DNA from: Flavobacteriales bacterium
Lineage (GTDB): Bacteria > Bacteroidota > Bacteroidia > Flavobacteriales > Flavobacteriaceae
Direction: 5' to 3'
DNA: 64,000 nucleotides
Assembly: GCA_011524905.1 (NCBI GenBank)
Contig: WTJI01000001.1
Coordinates: 1 to 64,000 of the forward strand
Part shown: piece by piece, positions 25,633 through 33,628 of the stretch
Layout: every line of letters starts with the position of its first letter
Position numbering within the stretch: position 1 is the stretch's first letter
The notes under the pieces: generated by a model
Databases searched by the model: none
What the model was told of the DNA's origin: nothing
What the model saw: the letters and a program-made list of their open reading frames with translations, nothing else
Position numbers and translations under genes: made by a program

Positions 25633-25974
25633 TTACTGTTTCTGTTTCTTTGCCTTTGGGAATCTTTTTGCTATTTCTCGCTCAATACGAAAGATGAATA
25701 TGGCAACGAACAACAAGGGAATGCCTATACCTAGCAATATTCCAAAAGGGTTTGTCTCGAGTATCCATACTAAGATTGCTCCTGCAACAAACAACAATAG
25801 CCCCAAGCGTATCATCAATTTTGCCGAATAGAGCTGTGCAAAGTTCCAAGCTTCTTGGCTGCGCATTGAGGCTGTAGTTCGATAGCCGTAGAAATGATTT
25901 ATTTTTTTGGGAGGATAATAATATTGGATCCCACCAGCCAGGGTAAAAATGCCGCCGAATAACAATAAAAACAT
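25633..25974 (-). CDS. SdpI-family membrane protein
   Basis: 113 residues, three hydrophobic segments. The block INHFYGYRTTASMRSQEAWNFA (about 25-46) is the SdpI/YhfL family signature (NxxxGYRTxxSxxxxxxW). In Bacillus SdpI gives immunity to the SdpC toxin; short SdpI homologues such as this have no known toxin partner and none is seen nearby. Divergent from the spondin-domain gene. Confidence 0.78.
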   Translation of the reverse strand: MFLLLFGGIFTLAGGIQYYYPPKKINHFYGYRTTASMRSQEAWNFAQLYSAKLMIRLGLLLFVAGAILVWILETNPFGILLGIGIPLLFVAIFIFRIEREIAKRFPKAKKQKQ

Positions 25975-26007
25975 CTTACAATTTAAAAATTCTTTACATT
26001 TAATCTT

Positions 26008-26670
26008 ATGAAAATAAGCCCCTACATTTTATTTAGCTTGCTGCTTGGGTCGTGTTCAGCCGATGATTTGGTTGAAAGCAAAACAAAAGACAATGTGGCC
26101 AGCTACCAAGTCGTCGTCACATTGGATTGGAATGAGAACATACATCCGTCTGATTTGGGTCCTTTTCCAGGCGGAGCTCACTTTTCTCCACTAATAGGAT
26201 CGTTCCATCTAGACGAATCTTCTTTTTTTGTCGATAAAGGACTGGCCAGCCCAGGAATGGAAGCCATGGCAGAAACTGGAGCAACAAGTCAATTGGCCAA
26301 TGAAATTCAAGCTCAAATTGAAATGGGGAGTGCAACGAAACTGATCATAGCGGACAGGGGATCTGGTTCGACGGGTAAAATTACATTAAACCCCGGAGAA
26401 ACCAACGGAGACTTTGCATTCTTCTCTATGGTAAGTATGATTGCTCCAAGTCCAGACTGGTTTATTGCCGTGCAAAATATTGCCCTTAAAGATGCCGATG
26501 GATCATGGCTAGAAACCATCGAAGTGCCATTTACAACCTGGGATGCTGGAACAGATGATGGAGCCGTTTTTACTGCTGCCAATCAAGATAGTCAACCACA
26601 AGGCTCAATTGTAAGGATTTCAGGTAACCAGAATAAACCACTGGGGTTTGTTCGCCTGATCAGAGAGTAA
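26008..26670 (+). CDS. Spondin-domain lipoprotein
   Basis: 220 residues. The signal ends LLGSC (lipobox, Cys16). The body matches the Spondin_N domain found in eukaryotic F-spondin and in many marine Bacteroidota: YQVVVTLDWNENIHPSDLGPFPGGAHFSP, a central DRGSGSTGKI loop and SPDWFIAVQNIAL with acidic residues that could bind Ca2+. Predicted on the cell surface or in the periplasm; ligand unknown. A TACATTTA sequence at 25995-26002 is a near -7 box ending 6 bp before the ATG. Confidence 0.83.
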   Translation: MKISPYILFSLLLGSCSADDLVESKTKDNVASYQVVVTLDWNENIHPSDLGPFPGGAHFSPLIGSFHLDESSFFVDKGLASPGMEAMAETGATSQLANEIQAQIEMGSATKLIIADRGSGSTGKITLNPGETNGDFAFFSMVSMIAPSPDWFIAVQNIALKDADGSWLETIEVPFTTWDAGTDDGAVFTAANQDSQPQGSIVRISGNQNKPLGFVRLIRE

Positions 26671-26675
26671 AAAAC

Positions 26676-27215
26676 TTAGTGGCTGTACGCTGAGTTTAAA
26701 ATCGCGTAAGAAAAATTATCTGTCCACCCGCTGATTAAAGGTAATATTTTGCGATGGCGCCCCTCTCTTTGCATTCCCGTCTTTTCCAACACCCGTATTG
26801 AAGCACAATTGGTAACCGCCACCCCAGCTTCTAACCGGTGTAGCTGGCATTCTTGAAAGGCGAACTTGATAAGGCTTTTGACTATTTCTGTGGCATACCC
26901 TTGATTCCAGTAATCTGGATGTATGGTATAGCTTATTTCTGCTTTACGGAATCTTGCTGGGGCAAATACTAAGCCCGCTTCGCCCAAAAAATTGTGCTGT
27001 TGATCGTACAACACCCATCCTAAATGCTTTTCATTGTCAGGGTCTAAACGGGTTTTTAAAACCGCTTCGGTGGCTGCGAGGTTGTCTGGGATACCAATAG
27101 TATTGTATTGGGCCACTGCTGGTATCGCATGAAGATGGTGAATCTTTTCGACAACGTCAGGGCTTATAGGTTGCAGCTTGACTCTTGCGGAGTGTAAAGT
27201 AAGGACTGGTGTCAT
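26676..27215 (-). CDS. RimJ/RimL-type GNAT N-acetyltransferase
   Basis: 179 residues. N-terminal RVKLQPISPDVVEKIHHL, the acetyl-CoA region IHPDYWNQGYATEIVKSLI (Q-G-Y-A-T) and NCASIRVLEKTGMQREGRHR are typical of the RimJ/RimL subgroup, which acetylates N-termini of ribosomal proteins or small molecules. Substrate not predictable. It overlaps the next upstream gene by 4 bp. Confidence 0.87.
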   Translation of the reverse strand: MTPVLTLHSARVKLQPISPDVVEKIHHLHAIPAVAQYNTIGIPDNLAATEAVLKTRLDPDNEKHLGWVLYDQQHNFLGEAGLVFAPARFRKAEISYTIHPDYWNQGYATEIVKSLIKFAFQECQLHRLEAGVAVTNCASIRVLEKTGMQREGRHRKILPLISGWTDNFSYAILNSAYSH

Positions 27216-27604
27216 TTTTGAGCATTAAGGTTGAAATATACCCATAAGGAAATGAAAAGAGCCATGATTTCAAAAATTAACTCGTGATAGGTGTGGGTTT
27301 GAGCCCATCCATCTATCATTAACCCCCCCAGACGAGACAACACAAAACCTAAGGTCATTATTATGGTGGCCGCCAATAGTTTTTTGGGATCCTGCAAAAC
27401 AAAGACACTAAATAGCCACAACGCTCCTATGGTGGCCATAAAGCCCATCATGACTCTAAGAATTGTCTTGGCTTGGGGTGTTGGTGTCAACACATCATAT
27501 TTCGCAGTAAAGAACCATTCGGGAATAAAAAAGCCGACAAGACCAAGTATAAATAATAATACGCCTGCGGTTAAGTTAATTATCCTTGCAGATTTATAGT
27601 ACAT
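27212..27604 (-). CDS. Small membrane protein, DUF4345-like
   Basis: 130 residues, four transmembrane segments (about 9-27, 48-67, 76-92, 107-125). FFIPEWFF after helix 1 and the glycine-containing helices resemble DUF4345 proteins; I give this with moderate certainty. Function unknown. It overlaps the acetyltransferase by 4 bp, so the two are co-transcribed. Confidence 0.65.
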   Translation of the reverse strand: MYYKSARIINLTAGVLLFILGLVGFFIPEWFFTAKYDVLTPTPQAKTILRVMMGFMATIGALWLFSVFVLQDPKKLLAATIIMTLGFVLSRLGGLMIDGWAQTHTYHELIFEIMALFISLWVYFNLNAQK

Positions 27605-27633
27605 GGCTTAAGATTTGGTTCAAATAAAAATAC

Positions 27634-27659
27634 AAAAAAAGCCCCAAAAGGGGCTTTTC
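27634..27659 (-). terminator. Rho-independent terminator of the atp operon
   Basis: On the minus strand GAAAAGCCCC-TTTT-GGGGCTTTTTTT: an 8-bp GC-rich stem with a 4-base loop followed by a T-run, 23-48 bp downstream of the atpG stop codon. Confidence 0.9.
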
Positions 27660-27681
27660 AAATTGTATCTGTCCTATTTGT

Positions 27682-28542
27682 TTACCCACTTAATGCTTCT
27701 GCTCCAGCCACAATTTCTAAAATTTCATTTGTGATGGCAGCCTGTCGGGCTTTGTTGTATGTTAGTTTCAATTGATCCCGCAGTTCGGTTGCATTATCTG
27801 TCGCTTTGTGCATTGCGGTCATTCGCGCACCATGCTCACTTGCAAATGAATCTCTCAATGCTTTAAATAGCATCATTTTTATACTTTTAGGAAGAAGCTC
27901 AGTAACTATGGCTTCTTGATTGGGTTCAAAAATATAATCCCCTCCTCCTGATGTTTTTTCAGCGCCGTCTGCTACCACTGGCAATAACGTCTCGGTAGTA
28001 ACAATCTGGGTAGCTGCATTTTTAAAGCGGTTGTAAATGATCTTGACCGCATCAAAAGTTTCATCTGCAAAAGCATCCATGCACTTTTGCGCCAAAGCCG
28101 ATGCATTGGTATAATTTAACGCATCAAATATCTGATTGTTGTTGTCAAATATCTTTGCGTTTTTAGATAAGATATCGTGACCTTTCTTTCCCAGTGTCAT
28201 CAACTGAATTTGTTGCTGGGGGTGGCTTTGGATGTGCTGCTGTATCGCTTTGATGATACTGGAATTAAATCCTCCACACAATCCTCGATTAGACGTAATG
28301 GCTACTAACAAGACCTTTTGAGCTGGTCGAACTTGTGTGTATGGATTGGGGATGTCACCATCTATAGAACCACTCAAGTTTTGAATCAATTCTGTCAATT
28401 TATCCGAATAGGGTCGCATGGCCGTGATGGCGTCTTGTGCTTTTTTGAGCTTGGCCGCCGACACCATTTTCATAGCAGAAGTAATCTGCATGGTGGAGGA
28501 AACAGAGGCTATCCGGTTGCGTATTTCTTTTAAATTCGGCAT
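27682..28542 (-). CDS. atpG: ATP synthase F1 subunit gamma
   Basis: 286 residues. N-terminal NLKEIRNRIASVSSTMQITSAMKMVSAAKL and C-terminal ELRDQLKLTYNKARQAAITNEILEIVAGAEAL are the two helices of the rotating shaft, both strongly conserved. The central part has SNRGLCGGFNSSI. It is the last gene before a clear terminator. Confidence 0.97.
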   Translation of the reverse strand: MPNLKEIRNRIASVSSTMQITSAMKMVSAAKLKKAQDAITAMRPYSDKLTELIQNLSGSIDGDIPNPYTQVRPAQKVLLVAITSNRGLCGGFNSSIIKAIQQHIQSHPQQQIQLMTLGKKGHDILSKNAKIFDNNNQIFDALNYTNASALAQKCMDAFADETFDAVKIIYNRFKNAATQIVTTETLLPVVADGAEKTSGGGDYIFEPNQEAIVTELLPKSIKMMLFKALRDSFASEHGARMTAMHKATDNATELRDQLKLTYNKARQAAITNEILEIVAGAEALSG

Positions 28543-28548
28543 TGCGTT

Positions 28549-30126
28549 TTATTCAAATTGAGTCGAAATTTTTGCTGCTACTTCATTCAAGGTGTCTAAA
28601 ACCTCGTCCGTCAGCTTCCCGCTTTTGATTGTGTCGAGTACCGGACGGTGTGATTTGTTTAGTGCTTCGATAAACGCCTTTTCAAAAGCTTTCACTTGAT
28701 CAACTGGCACCTTTCGCAGTAGGTTTTTCGACCCAGCATAAATGATCGCCGTTTGGTCTTCAACCGTAAATGGATCGTTCTGCGCTTGCTTTAGTATTTC
28801 AACATTGCGCTTTCCTTTTTCGATAACATTTAGGGTCGCTGTATCGAGATCTGATCCAAACTTGGCAAAGGCTTCTAGCTCGCGAAATTGTGCTTGGTCT
28901 AGTTTTAAGGTTCCTGATACTTTTTTCATGGATTTGATCTGTGCCGAACCCCCTACACGAGATACAGAAATCCCTACATTAATTGCAGGGCGTACTCCAG
29001 AGTTGAATAAATCAGACTCCAAGAAGATCTGTCCGTCAGTAATGGAAATCACATTGGTTGGGATATAAGCGGACACGTCCCCTGCTTGTGTTTCGATGAT
29101 GGGCAAAGCAGTTAAAGAGCCGCCACCTTTCACTTTTGATTTTAAAGACTCTGGCAAGTCATTCATCTCTTTCGCGATGTTATCATCAGCAATTACCTTG
29201 GCAGCACGCTCTAACAAACGGGAATGCAAATAGAATACATCTCCAGGGTAGGCCTCACGTCCTGGTGGACGACGCAATAACAAGGATACTTCACGATAGG
29301 CTACTGCCTGCTTTGACAGGTCGTCATAGATAATCAGGGCAGGTCGCCCAGTATCTCTAAAATATTCTCCAATGGCTGCACCTGCCATGGGGGCGTATAC
29401 CTGCATGGGGGCAGGATCAGAGGCGTTAGCCGCAACAATAGTAGTATAAGCCAAAGCGCCACGGTCTTCTAAGGTCTTGGCAATGGCCGCCACCGTTGAT
29501 GCTTTTTGACCTACAGCCACATAAATACAGTAAACAGGTTCCCCAGCATCATAAAATTCTTTTTGATTGAGAATGGTGTCAATGCAAACGGTTGTCTTTC
29601 CTGTCTGACGGTCACCAATTACTAATTCCCGCTGACCTCTACCAACGGGGATCATGGCGTCAATGGCCTTAATACCTGTTTGAAGAGGCTCATTAACTGG
29701 CTGTCGGTAAATGACTCCAGGTGCTTTACGCTCCAAGGGCATTTGAAATAATTCCCCTTCGATGTCTCCTTTTCCATCAATTGGGTTCCCCAGGGTATCA
29801 ACCACACGTCCAACAATTCCTTCGCCTACATTGATTGAGGCAATTCGGTTGGTTCTTTTTACGGTATCTCCCTCTTTGATTTCTTTAGAGGGACCCAAAA
29901 GAACAACCCCAACATTGTCTTCTTCTAAGTTGAGAACCATGGCTTCTAGCCCTGATTCGAAAGTGACCAACTCACCATATTGTGCGTTGGTTAATCCATA
30001 GACACGGGCGATACCGTCCCCAACTTCAAGGACCGTCCCAACTTCACTGAGGGAGGCTGCAGTACTTGTCCCTGTCAGTTGTTCCTTTAAGATGGCTGAT
30101 ACTTCAGCGGGTTTGATTGCTGCCAT
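28549..30126 (-). CDS. atpA: ATP synthase F1 subunit alpha
   Basis: 525 residues. P-loop [19 protein letters not shown] and the arginine-finger region [20 protein letters not shown]. Alpha forms the non-catalytic nucleotide-binding part of the F1 hexamer. It lies between atpH and atpG, the usual order; the beta and epsilon genes (atpD, atpC) are not adjacent, as in other Bacteroidota. Confidence 0.98.
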   Translation of the reverse strand: MAAIKPAEVSAILKEQLTGTSTAASLSEVGTVLEVGDGIARVYGLTNAQYGELVTFESGLEAMVLNLEEDNVGVVLLGPSKEIKEGDTVKRTNRIASINVGEGIVGRVVDTLGNPIDGKGDIEGELFQMPLERKAPGVIYRQPVNEPLQTGIKAIDAMIPVGRGQRELVIGDRQTGKTTVCIDTILNQKEFYDAGEPVYCIYVAVGQKASTVAAIAKTLEDRGALAYTTIVAANASDPAPMQVYAPMAGAAIGEYFRDTGRPALIIYDDLSKQAVAYREVSLLLRRPPGREAYPGDVFYLHSRLLERAAKVIADDNIAKEMNDLPESLKSKVKGGGSLTALPIIETQAGDVSAYIPTNVISITDGQIFLESDLFNSGVRPAINVGISVSRVGGSAQIKSMKKVSGTLKLDQAQFRELEAFAKFGSDLDTATLNVIEKGKRNVEILKQAQNDPFTVEDQTAIIYAGSKNLLRKVPVDQVKAFEKAFIEALNKSHRPVLDTIKSGKLTDEVLDTLNEVAAKISTQFE

Positions 30127-30150
30127 TTGTTCTGTGTTTATCTTGTGTGA

Positions 30151-30687
30151 TTAGTGTACTGTTAATTCTTGTCTGATGCGTTGTAATTGATGGGCAACAC
30201 TCGCATCGTATTGTTGGTCACCCAGTTGTAAAATAAACCCTCCTATCAGTTCGGGTTTAATGTTGTTTTGTAGAACAACTTTATGAGATGTCATCTTTTT
30301 AGCAATAGCTAAGACCTCTTTTTCTAGGCTTTTGTCTAGCGGAGCCGCTGTAGTAACAATCGCTTTCTTAACACCCTGTTGGGCATCGTAGCGCAACTGG
30401 TATTCCAAAGCAACTGCTTCAAGTAACTCAATTCGTTGGTTTTGCGCTAGCAGGTTCAGTGCTTTTTTGGTAGCAGCACTCATTTGGGTTGCTATTTTTT
30501 CAACCACTGCCAGTTTTTGTTTGTTCTCTTGAACGGGACTTTCAATGAATGCCACCAATGCTGGGTTTTCAGAGAAAACTACCAAAAGTGCGTTAAAGTC
30601 TTCTTGGACTTGTTTGTCTTCTTTTTGCTCTTGGGCAAATTCAAGGATTGCTTTAGCGTAACGTATGGCGGCTCGGTTGCGTTTCAT
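30151..30687 (-). CDS. atpH: ATP synthase F1 subunit delta
   Basis: 178 residues. N-terminal helical bundle starting RNRAAIRYAKAILEFA and C-terminal IKPELIGGFILQLGDQQYDASVAHQLQRIRQEL, the delta (OSCP) signature. It connects the top of F1 to the peripheral stalk. Preceded by atpF with a 3-bp gap. Confidence 0.95.
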   Translation of the reverse strand: MKRNRAAIRYAKAILEFAQEQKEDKQVQEDFNALLVVFSENPALVAFIESPVQENKQKLAVVEKIATQMSAATKKALNLLAQNQRIELLEAVALEYQLRYDAQQGVKKAIVTTAAPLDKSLEKEVLAIAKKMTSHKVVLQNNIKPELIGGFILQLGDQQYDASVAHQLQRIRQELTVH

Positions 30688-30690
30688 AAA

Positions 30691-31188
30691 TTAAATTTTG
30701 GACGCTTTTAATAGCTTTTCAACCAAGGCCGTTTGCTTTTTTTGATCTGTCAATTCCTCTTCTAAAACCTTTTTTGCAATATCGAGAGACAGGTCTGCAA
30801 CCTGTGTTTTCAATTCTTTCAATGCTTCTTCCTTCTCAGCTTGAATAGCTTCCTGGGCTTGTTGCATGATTTTTTCTGCTTCAGCCTGAGCATTGTCTTT
30901 GGCTTGATTAACCATGTCTGTTGCTGTTTTTTTGGCATCAGCCAAAAGGGCTTCTTTTTCTGCACGAGCCTCCTGTAAAATCCGCTTGTTGTCTGCTTGG
31001 ACAGCTTGCATTTCTTCTTTGGCTTTTTCAGCAGAAGACAAAGCGTCTTTGATGGTATTTTCCCTTTCTTCTACAGCACTCAGAATAGGTTTCCATGCAA
31101 ACTTTCCCAAAAGGAGTAGCAAACCAATGAACAATAGGGATTGCCAAACAAAAAGGCCAAGTGAGAATTCTTCTAGTAGTTTTTCCAT
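30691..31188 (-). CDS. atpF: ATP synthase F0 subunit b
   Basis: 165 residues. N-terminal membrane helix (FVWQSLLFIGLLLLLGKFAW, about 13-32), then a long charged coiled coil rich in Ala, Glu and Lys, the peripheral stalk. Only one b subunit gene is present, as usual for a homodimeric stalk. Confidence 0.95.
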   Translation of the reverse strand: MEKLLEEFSLGLFVWQSLLFIGLLLLLGKFAWKPILSAVEERENTIKDALSSAEKAKEEMQAVQADNKRILQEARAEKEALLADAKKTATDMVNQAKDNAQAEAEKIMQQAQEAIQAEKEEALKELKTQVADLSLDIAKKVLEEELTDQKKQTALVEKLLKASKI

Positions 31189-31261
31189 ACGATGTTTTTA
31201 GGATTCCGTGGTTAAAAAGTCGGGCTACAACCAACCGTTGTAGCCTTGACTTTAAAGCTGT

Positions 31262-31456
31262 TTAGCCTACTGCAAACAAAGCAGCAAAACCAATACCTTC
31301 GATCAAAGCAGCTGCAATAAGCATCGCTGTTTGTATCTTTCCGTACGCTTCGGGCTGGCGGGCAATCGCTTCCATGGCAGAACCACCGATGCGACCAATT
31401 CCCATTCCTACTCCGATGACGACAAGGCCTGCGCCTACCATTACTGGAATTTCCAT
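31262..31456 (-). CDS. atpE: ATP synthase F0 subunit c
   Basis: 64 residues in two hydrophobic helices joined by ARQPEAYGK. The ion-carrying carboxylate is Glu53 in ALIEGIGFAAL. A Na+-type c subunit would have Gln in helix 1 and Ser/Thr after the Glu; here Gly follows it, so the sequence suggests proton coupling. The polypeptide is short but complete for the family. Confidence 0.95.
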   Translation of the reverse strand: MEIPVMVGAGLVVIGVGMGIGRIGGSAMEAIARQPEAYGKIQTAMLIAAALIEGIGFAALFAVG

Positions 31457-31512
31457 AGTGAATTAGAGATTAATTAAACATTCGATTTAGTATTACTGTA
31501 TCTACCATCAGT

Positions 31513-32634
31513 CTAGTGCTCGTGTTCTTCTGAAGCAAACCCAAAATAAAGAGCTGACAACATGGTGAAAATATATGCTTGTAAAAGGGCGACCAAAACT
31601 TCTATCAATGAAATGGCAAAAGCCAATCCAAATGATAAGGGACTCCCTATCCAATTTTTAAAAATAAACATCAACCCAATTAGACTCATCAAAACAATAT
31701 GTCCTGCTTGCATATTAGCGTACAAACGAATTAACAGAGAAAAAGGCTTGATGAAAATCCCAAGTACCTCAATAGGGATCAGTATGACGTATAGAGGGGC
31801 TTTTGCGATCCAAGGCATAGAATTTCCTAATGGGTCAAATATGTGTAACCAATAATCTTTGGTGCCTGTAAGGTTTGTGATCAAAAAAGTTAGTAATGCC
31901 AAGCCAAATGTCACAGCAATATTTCCTGTCACATTAATGCCAAGTGGTGTCAACCCAAAAATATTGAGGAACCAAATAAAGAAAAATACTGTGAGTAAAA
32001 AACCCATGTATTTTTGATAGTGTTTTTCACCGATGTTTGGTCTAGCAATGTCGTCTCTGATGTAAAGCACAATGGGTTCAAAAAAGCGTCCAACCCCAGT
32101 TGGAATACCTCTATTCTTGCTGTAAGATTGTGCTAAAGAACGAAACAAGAAAAACATCAACAGGCAGGTAGCTATCATGCTTACCACACCTTTAGTAATC
32201 GATAAATCGAAAGGCTTGGTATTGGTTGGATGATGATCAGCATCATATTGTATCGTTCCCGCTGCGTCAGTTTTATAAATTTTGCCGTGGTAAAGCTTGT
32301 AATAATTTTGACCCACTTGGGCTACTGCATCGCCGTGATGCAATTTAGAGGAAGAGAAAATTTGTAGTCCTTCATCCCACAAAATAACGGGTAAAGGAAT
32401 ACCGACATAGTGGTGTTTCCCATCCGCTGAAGTATAGGAAAACAATGAAAAATCGTAAGAGTCTTGGAGGTGGTGTTTGATGTAGGCTTTTATTTCTTCC
32501 TTTTTCGAGCTACCCTTGTCTTCTTCTGTCACTGATTTGGAAGTGGGGGAAGCCTGCAAGGGAATAATAGAAAAAAACAGAATCAATCCTAGTGATGCAG
32601 CTTTGAAAAAGCGTCTGGCGTACGAGTTTTTCAT
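31513..32634 (-). CDS. atpB: ATP synthase F0 subunit a
   Basis: 373 residues. A signal-like N-terminus and a ~120-residue extension before the membrane domain are typical of Bacteroidota AtpB. The membrane part includes the essential Arg in SLLIRLYANMQAGH, beside the c ring, and IEVLVALLQAYIFTML near the end. First gene of atpBEFHAG; its own promoter is at 32651-32679. Confidence 0.95.
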   Translation of the reverse strand: MKNSYARRFFKAASLGLILFFSIIPLQASPTSKSVTEEDKGSSKKEEIKAYIKHHLQDSYDFSLFSYTSADGKHHYVGIPLPVILWDEGLQIFSSSKLHHGDAVAQVGQNYYKLYHGKIYKTDAAGTIQYDADHHPTNTKPFDLSITKGVVSMIATCLLMFFLFRSLAQSYSKNRGIPTGVGRFFEPIVLYIRDDIARPNIGEKHYQKYMGFLLTVFFFIWFLNIFGLTPLGINVTGNIAVTFGLALLTFLITNLTGTKDYWLHIFDPLGNSMPWIAKAPLYVILIPIEVLGIFIKPFSLLIRLYANMQAGHIVLMSLIGLMFIFKNWIGSPLSFGLAFAISLIEVLVALLQAYIFTMLSALYFGFASEEHEH

Positions 32635-32650
32635 TTGTTTAAAATCGTCG

Positions 32651-32679
32651 CAAAGGTAGTTTCTTTACAACAATTCCAA
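32651..32679 (-). promoter_or_regulatory. Promoter of the atpBEFHAG operon
   Basis: On the minus strand TTG (32679-32677), 18 bp, TACCTTTG (32658-32651), matching the Bacteroidota consensus. It lies between the DUF6168 gene and atpB and ends 17 bp before the atpB ATG at 32634, so the ATP synthase genes can be transcribed independently of the sprE-bactofilin group upstream. Confidence 0.65.
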
Positions 32680-32690
32680 AAAAAATTCAC

Positions 32691-33062
32691 TTATAATTTA
32701 TTTAACTTTTTGACGCCAAAAAAGGTCTCAAGGATAAGTGCCGTCAAATACGGAATTAACACATCGATTTTTTCAATAGATGTGATAACGCCATCGGCTT
32801 TGAGTATGGGGAGAAACAATAAAAAAAAGAGCAAAATTTTCAATACACTTAAACCCATAAAAACAAACGCCAGGGCATTTGGATATCTCTTGACAGTTAT
32901 AAAAAGCAAAGAAAGTACAAGTAGTCCATAGGCACCCTGAATAGCATAAGAAGGAACCATGACACCCGTATTGACAGTTGGTGCAAGAATGAAATAGAGC
33001 ATCTTGTGAAATAATCCAACACCTACAAAAACCATGGTAAATTTGAGCCCAATGGTTTTCAT
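32691..33062 (-). CDS. DUF6168-like membrane protein upstream of atpB
   Basis: 123 residues with four hydrophobic segments. It matches in position and character the small membrane protein (DUF6168) found between atpZ and atpB in flavobacteria; family name given from memory of this gene order. It may occupy the place of AtpI, an assembly factor of the c ring, but this is inference. One bp separates it from atpZ. Confidence 0.65.
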   Translation of the reverse strand: MKTIGLKFTMVFVGVGLFHKMLYFILAPTVNTGVMVPSYAIQGAYGLLVLSLLFITVKRYPNALAFVFMGLSVLKILLFFLLFLPILKADGVITSIEKIDVLIPYLTALILETFFGVKKLNKL

Positions 33063-33063
33063 G

Positions 33064-33261
33064 TTAAAGTTTTTTGCTCTGTTTGATGATTAATACCAGG
33101 CTAACTACAAGAGCCAAAAAGCAACTGGCCATTGTATAGTATTTCTTTTCAGCATTGACTGGATCTAAATATGAGCCCAGTCGAACCGCTCCGTAGAAAA
33201 GAATGCCCATTTGGAAGGCTAGTGAGGAAAAAACAAGCCAACGATTAGGCCGTTTTTTCAT
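33064..33261 (-). CDS. AtpZ/AtpI-family protein
   Basis: 65 residues with two transmembrane helices (about 8-28 and 41-60) around a polar loop, the AtpZ/AtpI fold. NRWLVFSSLAFQMGILFYG fits the start of AtpZ-like proteins, which are thought to aid F0 assembly or Mg2+ entry. It overlaps the bactofilin gene by 17 bp. Confidence 0.78.
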   Translation of the reverse strand: MKKRPNRWLVFSSLAFQMGILFYGAVRLGSYLDPVNAEKKYYTMASCFLALVVSLVLIIKQSKKL

Positions 33262-33628
33262 GGGCTTGGCGTTTTTTGTCTAGAGATTTTACTTCTTTGC
33301 CCATGCTACAGGTCGCATTAAAGATAGCCCCCGTTTCAACAATTAATTTGTTAGTGTTTACTTCTCCAACAACATTAGACGTTGTTTTTAAAGAGAGTGT
33401 TTCTAGAACAGACAGTTGACCTGAGAATTGCCCTTCTATTTCTGCACTAGAGCAACTTACTTCGCCAATTATCTTTCCTTCCTTTCCAATTATTAACTTC
33501 CCTTTTGTGTTAAGGGATCCTTCCAAACTGCCGTCTACCCTAAAATCTGCTTCAGAAATTATATCGCCTTTTATTTGGGTTGTATTTTCAATTCTGCTGT
33601 ACTGGCCGTTGGTCTCTTGGTTTTTCAT
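33245..33628 (-). CDS. Bactofilin (polymer-forming cytoskeletal protein)
   Basis: 127 residues. After a short polar tail the sequence runs as a right-handed beta-helix: TQIKGDIISEADFRVDGSLEG, NTKGKLIIGKEGKIIGEV, ending GAIFNATCSMG, characteristic of bactofilins. These polymerise without nucleotide at the membrane. The ATG overlaps sprE/porW by 4 bp, and the 3' end overlaps atpZ. Confidence 0.9.
   Translation of the reverse strand: MKNQETNGQYSRIENTTQIKGDIISEADFRVDGSLEGSLNTKGKLIIGKEGKIIGEVSCSSAEIEGQFSGQLSVLETLSLKTTSNVVGEVNTNKLIVETGAIFNATCSMGKEVKSLDKKRQAHEKTA

Noticed and set aside
25633-25974. SdpI homologue as part of a toxin-immunity system
   Set aside because: No SdpABC-like toxin or processing gene nearby; short SdpI proteins are widespread without a toxin.
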